64,000 bases of DNA, taken from NCBI RefSeq assembly GCF_033568475.1, contig NW_027331840.1:310001-374000 (forward strand), given 5' to 3'. Positions within the stretch are counted from its first letter, which is position 1; each line of letters begins with the position of its first letter. Source of the stretch: Henckelia pumila (taxonomy: Eukaryota > Streptophyta > Magnoliopsida > Lamiales > Gesneriaceae). Positions 42,878 through 52,264 of this stretch are shown here, piece by piece. The notes beneath the pieces are model-generated. The model ran no database searches, had not been told where the DNA came from, and saw nothing but the letters and a program-made list of their open reading frames with translations. The translations under genes were made by a program, and so were the position numbers.

Positions 42878-43907
42878 GAGGTTGGGGGCATCACGATGAG
42901 AATGCTTAGAGGCGGATCAAGCAGGGACAAATAGTAGAGTTGTCTCTCATACTAAAAAGAACTTTAAACTTCGTATATAAATTCCCCGAAAAATATAAGT
43001 TTTACCCCTTCTCATGGATACACTGAATGACATCTCGGCTAAAAGGAAGCTGTTCGACTCATTGAAGCTTTTGGTTCCTTTACAATTTTTTTTATGGAAT
43101 GAAAAACTTGTGGAATTGAAGCTCTTTTTCTGCAGTTACACTGCATATGTTATCGTATGTGCATGCTTCGTGATAGGTCAGGCAACAGTTAAAAAATTTC
43201 TTAAAAGACAAAAAGAATGTTTTGGTAAATTAAATAACAGTGCCAAAAAAAATCCAAACACAAGACATATCCTTATTTATCAATCAAATTATTAATCATT
43301 CAATTATCTTATTATCGAACCAAAAAAAGGGACCATAAGGGAATTAGGGAAATTTGGAAGAAGCCAATACCTAAAAATATTAAATAGGCGAACTTCAATT
43401 CATAACACACAACACCCCCTGCAACATAATGCATGCGGAACATAAATTTTAAAAATAATAGTAATTGTAGATATCTTTATAGCTTATTTAATTTATTATA
43501 AAAACGGTTTAAATAATAAAAAGTAAGAGAAATGAACTTAAACAAGTGTTCATTTAATTTAAGTTACATTTTATTTTTATATAAAGAAAATTTTGTCAAC
43601 TTATTATAAGGGTGAAGGGTTATGTTTAAAAAAAACATCGCACAAACACCATACAATGAGTGGAAGTTCCTGAATTGTGTGTTCTTATTGTAGTATTTTA
43701 CATCATTTTGATATTCATCCGAGAATTTTATCACATCAAAACATTACAAGATTGGGGCCAAATGCACTTTATAACATAAATAATAACAGAGTGCAGAGAA
43801 TTATATTTACGAAGGGCCAAACTGCTAAAAGTTTGTGCACTACTAAAAGTTTATCCATTATCCAAATCACCCTTTTTCATATACATCTATTAAAGAAACC
43901 AAACTGT
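42878..43907. other. Convergent 3' region between SKIP8 and the PP2C gene
   Basis: Holds the 3' UTRs of both genes, which point at each other. It is AT-rich, with no other gene or element border recognised. Confidence 0.5.
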
Positions 43908-44890
43908 TTAACTAACAACGAAAGCAACGACTACGGTAATATCATCTTTCTTGCCCCCAAAATATTCCATTCCATTTCTTAAAGACGCTTCTGTGAAAGG
44001 AGTAAAAGCTGATTTATCAATGGAATTATAATAAGCATGTTCGGCAATGCTCCTTGCAAATTGATCTGGATCTGCTCCTGCCCCTCCTAAGAAGTTGGCA
44101 ACGTCCCGTATATCTTTTGTGAACAAGTTATCGAATAGGCCATCAGTGCCTAGTATAATAACGTCCCCTGCTTGTACCGGCATTTCAGAAACCTGTGAAT
44201 TGATGGCAATCACAACACAAGATAACTGAGAAAACAAACGTGTGTTTGGAAGTAGTTGAAACCAAGCCTGACTCAATCTATTTGCCGGACCCTCAAACAT
44301 TTAGATCTTCTTAACAGTGAAGAAGTATATTACAGTACTGCAAATACCTGTGCCACACTTGGTGTAGACGCACATTTACCAAGCTGATACGGACAATTGA
44401 AGCGACTAGTCTGGATTGGTGACTTGTAGAACTCTTCCCCATCTCTTAATAACAAGAATCCACTATCTCCCACATTAACAGCATGCAAGGACTGTTTAAT
44501 AAAAAGTTAAACAAATGCCATTACATTACCTGCAAAGAGACTAAAACAAAACCTGAAATAGTGAACAAAACAAAACCTCACATGGTTTTTGAGTGTTAAT
44601 ATGCAAGCTGTGGAGGATCCTGGAACCTTAGTCTTCGAGTATGCCTCATTCAAGATGCGTTTAAGATTAAGATTATGATTACTTTCCACGGTAGGATAGT
44701 TTCCGAGCACTACAAAAAAATTGGACATCAGTTTTCGAGCATATTCTCCAGCATCAACACCTTTCTCACTCCAGCCTCCTACACCATCTGCCACACCAAT
44801 TGTCTGCTTCTCCTCAAATAGGAAGTGAGCATCATCCCCTCGAGGATTGGACGCTCTCTCCTTTGGGATGTAAAAGGCTCCACAAACCAT
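43908..44890 (-). CDS. PP2C-type protein phosphatase (PP2C 55/80-like small form)
   Basis: Metal-dependent Ser/Thr phosphatase. Three exons, 44582-44890, 44348-44491 and 43908-44192, give 738 bases or 245 residues. PP2C motifs occur in order: GDDAHF (residues 18-23), VADGVGGW (33-40), GSSTACILTL, VNVGDSGFLLLRDG, FNCPYQLG, GDVIILGTDGLFDNL and KKDDITVVVAFV. The metal-binding Asp residues are therefore present. It resembles the compact SpoIIE-like plant group (At5g66720, At4g16580), whose members often have organelle transit peptides. None is seen here from this ATG. Leader introns upstream (to about 45400) are likely, and a longer 5' coding exon cannot be excluded. Confidence 0.85.
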
Positions 44891-46340
44891 CTTCAGACTT
44901 CTTTGTGTACTGAAGAAGTTTGATAAAAGTCAGCTTCAGACATGCATTTTGTAGATGTTTTCGAGGAGATATAACATATTAACCAACCTATGCTATAAGT
45001 TATCCTCAAACATCCACCAGATCACATCACATGTATCATTAATCATTTCATGATACACATCGCCTAATATACTAGCGTCGCACTTACAGATATGATGTGT
45101 ACAACAGTACGAGTATCACAAGGATCAATTGGATAACTTCCGCATAAAACTCCGCTTCACGAATTTAACAGAATATGCATTTAAACTACTAGAGAAACCC
45201 AGATCAAACGACTTTGAATGATAACATATTGGCATGCATTCGTACCTAGAAGCGGCCAGGTCTGTGGTGGACACTGTGCCTGCTCTCAACTAAAACAGAA
45301 CTCCAGATTTTACTTCTAGTTTTTGGGAAATAACATTTACGTGCATATTAGGTCAACAAAATTGAGGTAGCTTGGGTTTCAGCTGAGGATCAGGAAAGGA
45401 CACTCACCTTGCATGCATATACAGACCACAAAATCACCCACAATCATGCTTCATCGTGCCATCAGTAGCAAAATAGGAGCTCGAAAAATGTTATTCAACT
45501 CTTCAGTAACAAAAACAATATTAATAATATTTACAATTCACGTAACTTCAGCAATAAAAAGATTGGGGGAAACTTTTACTATAATTAACAAAAATTGGGT
45601 TTTGATTTTTCGGCCATTGCATCTGCCAATCTTGAGCAAGAAGATTCAAAACATAAAAGAAAAAAGATAAATTATATGCACAAATCATTCAAATGAAAGG
45701 CAAATCAGAGATGCTAAAATGCTCACGATCGACCAACAGAAGAACGACAATATCCCATATTTTTACCGCGGCGCAGGATCAGAAAAAGCTTCCATTCTTC
45801 GCCTTGTAACTGGCCAGCAGCCAAGAGATGAACACATAGGGGGACTCTTTTGGATGCACTTTCACTGGACTGGATCGAAAAATGTGAACATTATTGATTA
45901 TTTCTTTGTCACTCTGATCGCGTTTCTCCCATTATTCTCTTCCCCTTTTATGGTAAATTTGGTTTTTGGGTTCATCTTACCAATTAGAGGTAGCTCTAAA
46001 GTCTAAACATAAACCTTTTATGGTAAATTTGGTTTTTGGGTAGCTCTAAAAATCTATTAATTTTAGACGGTGTAAACACCAACTTAAAGTACGCTGATTG
46101 AATTTGGTACAAACTACTAATACCATAGAACAAATGGGTGATGCTATGTGTATACGGAGGTTTACACGTTGGGTTACACGTTGCACTTGAAATTACATAA
46201 ATATATTTAATGTATTTTGGAAAGATTTTTTTCAAATCAAGTGGAACATAATTTTGTAATTTCATGTGTAGTGTGTAACCTAATGTGTAAATCAATGTGT
46301 ACATATAGCATTTTCCAAAATAAAATAACAGTTCGTTTCA
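44891..46340. other. Upstream of the PP2C gene, with a small duplication
   Basis: Probable promoter and leader of the leftward PP2C gene. A 28-bp unit CCTTTTATGGTAAATTTGGT... occurs at 45944-45971 and again at 46014-46041. TAGCTCTAAA follows both copies, so this is a local direct duplication. No gene is seen. Confidence 0.5.
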
Positions 46341-46349
46341 TATTTATTA

Positions 46350-46662
46350 GGGAAAATTGCTTTTTTGGTCCTGTATGTTTGTCACTTTGCGATTTTGGTC
46401 CTTTATATTTTCAGATTGCAGTTTTAGTCCGCTATCTTTATTTTTTTGGCAATTTTAGTCCTTTTTTCGATGTGGCGCTGACGTGGCACAAATTCAATGC
46501 TGATGTGGAGCTGACGTGTACAGTGCCACGTCAGCATTTTCGAAGAAAAAGGACCGAAATTGCCAAAAATCGAAACATACAGGACTAAAACTGAAATGTG
46601 AAAACATAAAGGACCAAAATCGCAAAGTGACAAACATACAGGACTAAATTTGCAATTTTCCC
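46350..46662. mobile_element. Foldback MITE, Mutator-like
   Basis: A 313-bp palindromic element with ends GGGAAAATTGC and GCAATTTTCCC. It is flanked by an exact 9-bp duplication TATTTATTA (46341-46349 and 46663-46671), the size typical of Mutator-like elements. The arms carry TTTGGTCCT.. and AGGACCAAAA.. inverted copies around a centre containing TGACGTGG/CCACGTCAGC. There is no coding sequence. Confidence 0.9.
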
Positions 46663-46671
46663 TATTTATTA

Positions 46672-48370
46672 TATGATATAAATGTAAATAAATACAATAT
46701 TTTTTTTATATTGAAAATATCACGTTTTGAGTCTAAGCCCCTGTTTGAATGGTTATTTAAGTGCTTAAAAAAACACTTTTTAAGTCAAATTTATAGCTTT
46801 TTCATAAACCCAAAATTAGAGATTAAAAAAAATATTTTTTTTAAAAAAATCACTATCAATACCAAACGGACTCTAAGATAATATTCGGTTGAGCTTCTAG
46901 AAAGCACTTATCATTTTTTAATTAACAAAACTTCACATTTTCTAGCCAATTTTTTTTAATTGCCAAGTGACTTCCAAAAGTTTTAGTCGGTTATTTTTGT
47001 TTTTGTTTTTTGTTTTTTTGTAATTTTAGTTTTTTTCTATGTGACGTTGATGTGGAACCAATGCAGTGCTAATGTGGAGCTGACGTGTATATTGTATAGT
47101 GTCATGTATGTATTTTCGAAAAAAATACTAAATTAACAAAAATCAAAACACGCAGGACTAAAAGTGAAATACGAAAATATAGACGATCATAGATTCTTAA
47201 TCACAAACATAAGGACCAAAATTGTAATTTTCTCAATTTTTTATACTCAAAATCCTCAACTAATCCCTGGTTGTCAGTGACAAAAAAATTGCTTACAAAT
47301 CATACCATTGAACTATTTTTTTATTGAATGCCAAATTTATTTTTAAAAAGTCTGATATAAAGCAAATTACCCTGTAATGTAAATCAAATTATCAAACTAT
47401 AAACTCCGATATTTTTTACATAAACAAACTATACATACACACAACATATATATATATATATCGGAGTATTGGCTAGTATTAAATAACCTTTATACTAGTG
47501 ATTATAGCACAAATATTTCGTGCATATACAAAGAAGTGGACATAATTTATTTATATTTTTTATAGATCGTAAATTATTTATTTCTGGTATCCGAAAGGTT
47601 GTGCAAACCATTCCACTTTCGGTTGAGGTTAACGTTCATTTACTTAAGTATTATATGAATTTTGTGCCCCAGACGTAACATTATAATGCAATCTCAGTTC
47701 ATTTACGTACAAGGCATTCATTCATTTACGTACATCCATTTGATATATGCTTTGCGGGGAAATATTCATTTTATTTATAAAACTCATGTTGATTATAATT
47801 AACTCTTAAATTATAATAATAAAATTATATAATAATCTAAAAAATATATATGGAATAATAAATAAGAGATGGAATTTAAAAAAGTTAAGTACGTATACAT
47901 ACGTGCATATATATTTTAAAAGGGGATAATTAAAAAAAAGATATAGATTTCATTATCATGTCATCAAGTCAGCTTGAATCAACTGCTTAGACAAGTACTG
48001 GCATGTTTATTGTTAATATGTGATGAGTTACACTTAAGTAAAACTTCAGGTGCAGCATAGTATTTGTCTCATATTTGAGAAATATTAAATTGTAAGTATA
48101 ACACTATCAAATACTTCAGATAAAAGGGTGCATCTCGCATAGCTTGCATTACAATATGGGGAGAGTCAATGAAATAATTGATTGGCTAGTTGTGGAGCAA
48201 AGGATTTTGCTAGACCTACACCAACATATTGATGGCCATTTTAAAATATTGGATAACAGGAAGAGATAAGATGACTTTGCAAAAAAAAAATAAAAATTAA
48301 TTAAATAAATAAAATTTAAGGTCAAAGTGAGTCTCTTTATTCTGAATACGATAATTCAAAATAAATCAAA
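46672..48370. other. Intergenic with an older copy of the same MITE family
   Basis: At about 46985-47245 a decayed sequence repeats the layout of the element at 46350-46662: a TTTTAGTTTTTTTC stretch, then TGACGTTGATGTGGAACC, GGAGCTGACGTGTA, AGGACTAAAAGTGAAAT and GGACCAAAATTGTAATTTTC. It is much more diverged and lacks a clear target duplication. A further short palindrome-like AAGTGCTTAAAAAAACAC occurs near 46761. No gene is recognised. Confidence 0.5.
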
Positions 48371-48450
48371 TCTCCCCGAATATAATTCGAACGTACAACC
48401 AATAGATTAATAGCTGACCATTCTACGGTCGAGTTATCGAGCTACCGAGA
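48371..48450 (-). pseudogene. Decayed plastid-type trnN(GUU) copy
   Basis: The minus strand reads TCTCGGTAGCTCGATAACTC, then GGTCAGCTATTAATCTATTG and CGTTCGAATTATATTCGGGG. This follows the plastid trnN-GUU sequence (GTAGCTC..GGTCGGCTGTTAACCGATTGG..GGTTCGAATCC..TGGGGAG) with many changes. The anticodon loop now reads TATTAAT, so GTT has been lost. It is best read as an old plastid DNA insertion in the nucleus, not a working tRNA. Confidence 0.55.
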
Positions 48451-48934
48451 AACAAAATGAGATTAGATTCCCTAGAGTTCTATTCTCGTACTCAACCAAT
48501 CCCTCTAGTTAAATTAATTTATCATAATAGACTTTTCTTATATTTTTTAATTTATGATACAGATAATGTCATACATCTATTTAAAACTATTAAAATGAAT
48601 TATTTCAAACTTCAAAGAACTATAATGAATATAAGGGTTTTTTTTTTTTTTTTTACAAAACTCCCCTCCTAATAATTTGATAAGACATTTTAGACCAAAT
48701 CAAAAAATCAAAAAGAATAGACGTGTGATGATGTTGTTCACACTCACAAATTTGGCTTCTTTTCTCACCTGGGCCCATTACTCAAAACCAACACCACAAA
48801 AATTATGCAAGCCCAAAATTATTCGTAACCACAAAAATTAATAATTCACTCTTATTATTCTTAAACCCACACACTCATTTCTCATGCAATACCCATAATC
48901 TTCCCATCTCTCCAATCTTATCACTTTCCCCACC
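48451..48934. other. Promoter region of the glutaredoxin-like gene
   Basis: Contains a long T run at 48638-48653 and a CT/AC-rich stretch directly before the ATG, probably the leader. The GCCCAT/GGGCCC motif near 48773 resembles the GGGCC/site II boxes found in many plant promoters, but its role is only inferred. Confidence 0.4.
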
Positions 48935-49978
48935 ATGGGATGCACCTCCTCCAAAAGCGTCGACGTCTCCCCCGCCGGAGTCTACCGCCCTCCGCCGTCC
49001 AGCTTCGCCGTCTTCGACATCAACTCCATCGAAGAGCCGTGGCTCAAGTCATGCGAGCCACCGGAATTATCTGGGAAGAAGCAGCCCTCTCATCAGTTGC
49101 CAGCCACCATTCTAGAGAAGCTCAACTCCATTGAAGATGCACCTCGCACGTGGGAAGAGGTCAGCAAGGCGCTGGAGGACATCAAACCCAAGCTCAAACC
49201 AGTCGATCCTCCGCCACCGGCTCAAGATCATATCCCCGCCGCCGAGGGAGGAGAATCTGTACCACCACCACCACCACCACCCAAGAACTTGACTTTTCAC
49301 ACGCTCGAAGAGCTGGAAGCCAAGATCTCTCCAAAAGAACCAAAACCCACTCATGAATCGAAGAAATTCAGCGAATCACGAAAAGGGATCAATCTTCCAG
49401 ACGTCTCCAAGTCGCTGAAGGACAATATTTTCATAAAGATAGACAAATTAGAGCGAGAAAAGGAAGGCAAGGCGGCGGGTTTCGTGAAGCGTGATCCCTT
49501 AGCCGACTTCGAAGAGAGATGCCCACCCGACGGATCAGACGCCGTCGTGCTCTACACGACGTCCATAGGCGGCGTGCGGCGCACTTACGAGGATTGCAAC
49601 ATAGTCAGGACACTGATGGAGACGCACAGGATCGTGTTCGACGAGAGGGACGTATCGTTACACGGCGGATTCTTGAACGAACTGAAGGAACTATTGGGCG
49701 AGGGAGTTAGTGTTCCGAGGCTGTTCGTGAAGGGGAGATACCTGGGCGGAGTGGAGGAAGTTGTGCATTTGAACGAAACGGGTCGGCTGCCGAGGATACT
49801 GAACTGGGCTCGCGTGGAGAGAGGGGTGGGTAGGCTGGGCTGCGAGGGCTGCGGCGGCGCCAGGTTCGTTCCATGCTTGGACTGCGGTGGAAGCTGCAAG
49901 ATTGTGGTGGAGGGGAACAAGGAGAGGTGTGGGGTTTGTAATGAGAATGGATTGGTCCAATGCCCCGCATGCATTTGA
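48935..49978 (+). CDS. Glutaredoxin-domain protein with C-terminal zinc-type Cys cluster (At5g39865/At3g28850 type)
   Basis: Single exon of 347 residues, starting in a good context (CCACCATGGGA). It begins MGCTSSKS, a strong N-myristoylation and palmitoylation signal, so membrane attachment is likely. Residues 1-190 are rich in Pro, Ser and Lys, with a Pro-run near residue 110. The glutaredoxin fold starts with VVLYTTSIGGVRRTYEDCN at about residue 204. It continues through FDERDVSLHGGFLNELKEL and VPRLFVKGRYLGG. The usual CPYC/CCxx active-site pair is replaced by TSIGG, so classical redox activity is doubtful; this is common in the family. Four CxxC pairs between about residues 302 and 346 (CEGC, CLDC, CGVC, CPAC) probably bind zinc. 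No intron, no damage. Confidence 0.92.
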   Translation: MGCTSSKSVDVSPAGVYRPPPSSFAVFDINSIEEPWLKSCEPPELSGKKQPSHQLPATILEKLNSIEDAPRTWEEVSKALEDIKPKLKPVDPPPPAQDHIPAAEGGESVPPPPPPPKNLTFHTLEELEAKISPKEPKPTHESKKFSESRKGINLPDVSKSLKDNIFIKIDKLEREKEGKAAGFVKRDPLADFEERCPPDGSDAVVLYTTSIGGVRRTYEDCNIVRTLMETHRIVFDERDVSLHGGFLNELKELLGEGVSVPRLFVKGRYLGGVEEVVHLNETGRLPRILNWARVERGVGRLGCEGCGGARFVPCLDCGGSCKIVVEGNKERCGVCNENGLVQCPACI

Positions 49979-51000
49979 TCACCCCATCCCATCACTTTCA
50001 TTTTGTGTTTTATTACATATTATATATGGTGTGTGCATGATTTGTAATTTCATGTTTGTGAATTTGGGGGTCGACGTGACGTAGATGTGGCGTTATTGTA
50101 TCATATTATCAACGATAAAAAAAAATGATTAATTAAAATTATAGAAAATAGAAACGTACTTTCAAGATTTAGTGTGAGTGACCAAATTTTACATGTGGTA
50201 TGCTTGGCTATATATGGCATACGGCAGTGGGGTGTCTTGATCATGGAGCTTGAATTTATGGTGCAAAAACAATTTCTATCACATGGCTCTGAATGTAACA
50301 TCATATGCTTAATAAGCTAAATTGGACTTATATATCTATAGATCTTCAACTATTAAATTTAATTAATCTGCGAAAATGATTCATAACTAATAATCACACG
50401 GAGGCTCTCAATAAAAAAAATATATATATATTTTGCTTGATGGAGGTAATTGTATTTATAAAGTTAATTAGGTGGAAAAGTTGTATATAACTCGTTTTCG
50501 TTTTTATAATATTTGTTTACACTTCGTTCATATTTTAAAATATTGTGATGATAGTAATTAATATCAATATTACGTATCAAAAGATGTAATATTAGCTATT
50601 AATATAAAGTAGAAATTCCAAACGGAGAAGCAGATCATGACTTTCAAGTAAAAATATTCTGTTTTCTTGCTAGTGTTTTGTTCTATTCGGCCCGGCCCAT
50701 GTACCATTTTTACTCACGGCCTATAAGTTTATTGTTTCTGGCGGCCCAATTTATCCATTGAATAGTTTTTAATATCATGTAATTAAAAATTGATGCTATT
50801 AAATTTTGGCGAAACAAAAGTTAAAGTCCTTCCATGTGTACAATTATGACGAGATTAAAGAAGTCTGTGCTTGCATGAATGTATTTAGTTTGGAAATAGA
50901 TTTAATACGAGGAAGTATTAATCGACTCATGCATTTTCAATGACATTAATTTTAAATGTATTTGAAATTCATCACAATTATTTTTAAAATTATATAATGT
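49979..51000. other. 3' flank of the glutaredoxin-like gene, no gene seen
   Basis: The first 150-300 bases are the probable 3' UTR. The rest is AT-rich intergenic DNA without recognisable elements. Confidence 0.5.
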
Positions 51001-51009
51001 GACGTGCGA

Positions 51010-51472
51010 GTACGACTAGAGGTGCAAACGAATCGAGCCGGTTTGTGAGCTTTACGAGTCTGCTCGATAAATATTTGATTCGTATTGAACTTATCGAACT
51101 CGAGCCGAATTCGAACATGTTCGAACTTTTTTTCGAACCGATCTCGAGCCAAAATTATTCTGTTCGGTAGTTCGCGAATAATTCGTGAGCCTTAATATTT
51201 AAGTAATATAATATAATTATATAATACATATATATACATTTCGAATTTTTTTGAATATTTCGAGCTTTTCGAACCATAATATCCGAGCAATACTAGTTCA
51301 CGAATAGATTCGAATGTTTCGAGCCGAACTCGAACTCGAATTTCATTTCGAGCCGAGCTCGAGCCAAAATATTTGAAATTATCGAGCTCGAACTCGAATA
51401 TACTCTTATCGAACCGAATTCGAGCTTTAAAATTTTACCATTATTCGGCTCGATTCGGTTCGTTTGCACCCC
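51010..51472. mobile_element. MITE-like inverted-repeat element with GGTGCAAACG ends
   Basis: The left terminus TAGAGGTGCAAACGAATCGAG and right terminus CTCGATTCGGTTCGTTTGCA are inverted copies. The body is full of CGAGCC/GGCTCG and TCGAAC motifs on both strands. An exact 9-bp direct repeat GACGTGCGA lies at 51001-51009 and 51473-51481. The right copy abuts the terminus but the left is separated from the TAGAGG start by seven bases, so hAT and Mutator-like origins both remain possible. Confidence 0.65.
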
Positions 51473-51481
51473 GACGTGCGA

Positions 51482-52264
51482 CCAATATGAGATAATTCAC
51501 TTCAATATTTTTCTTCGTCCAAGCAAATCAAATAATTTGAAATTTACTTGAGCAAAATCTAATAGTTGAGATGATATGTCGAATGTCAATTTTATTATAT
51601 ATATCGATCCATTGTTTTCATTAGTGGTGTTGGAGAATAATATCCGATGCCATTTTATTATTGTTTCATTAATACCAGTTGAATATATATTCGCTAGTAT
51701 TAAAAAAAACTTTAACAATTTTCTAAAAATAAAAAAAACAAACAAACAAACAATCTTAAACAAAATTTAAGATAGCTAGGTGGGGCTACCAGTTGCGTCT
51801 ATACAAAGGCGTATTAATTGGCATGCATTGATTGGCGACAAATAATTAGAAAAAGTAGTTAGAAAGTAGTTAAAACTATTCATAGAGACTGTGTTACATA
51901 GCTAGAGCTAGCGGCCAACCAATTTTCTTTTCTTGAAATAATTATCTTTGCTAGTATTGCATATATGTCATAAACGTATTAGCCATGGGAAAGATAATCA
52001 AAACTCTATAATACGCATTTCCTAGAGAAAAATTGCAGTAATCGTCGCATTTGTTCATTAAACCATTGATTACAGCATGTCAACAGAAGCTGCGGATTCT
52101 CCAACACAATTAATTTTCCAAGAAAACCCAAGAAACCTTCATTGTTAACTCCTTCGATCGAAGTTCAAACAACTATACTTTCTTGGGCTGTTTACCTTAT
52201 ATTATAGTTCGTAAGTTTGGTTTGAGGGGGGGGTTCTGTTTTGGGTTTTAGATCGGGGAAAAAG
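51482..52264. other. Upstream of the KAS I-like gene
   Basis: AT-rich intergenic DNA passing into the probable leader (about 52080-52264), which ends in GGGGGGGTTCTGTTTTGG. No other feature is recognised. Confidence 0.45.

Noticed and set aside
49112-49354. Trp-rich open frame on the minus strand of the glutaredoxin-like gene
   Set aside because: It arises from reading the antisense of proline codon runs (CCA/CCG).
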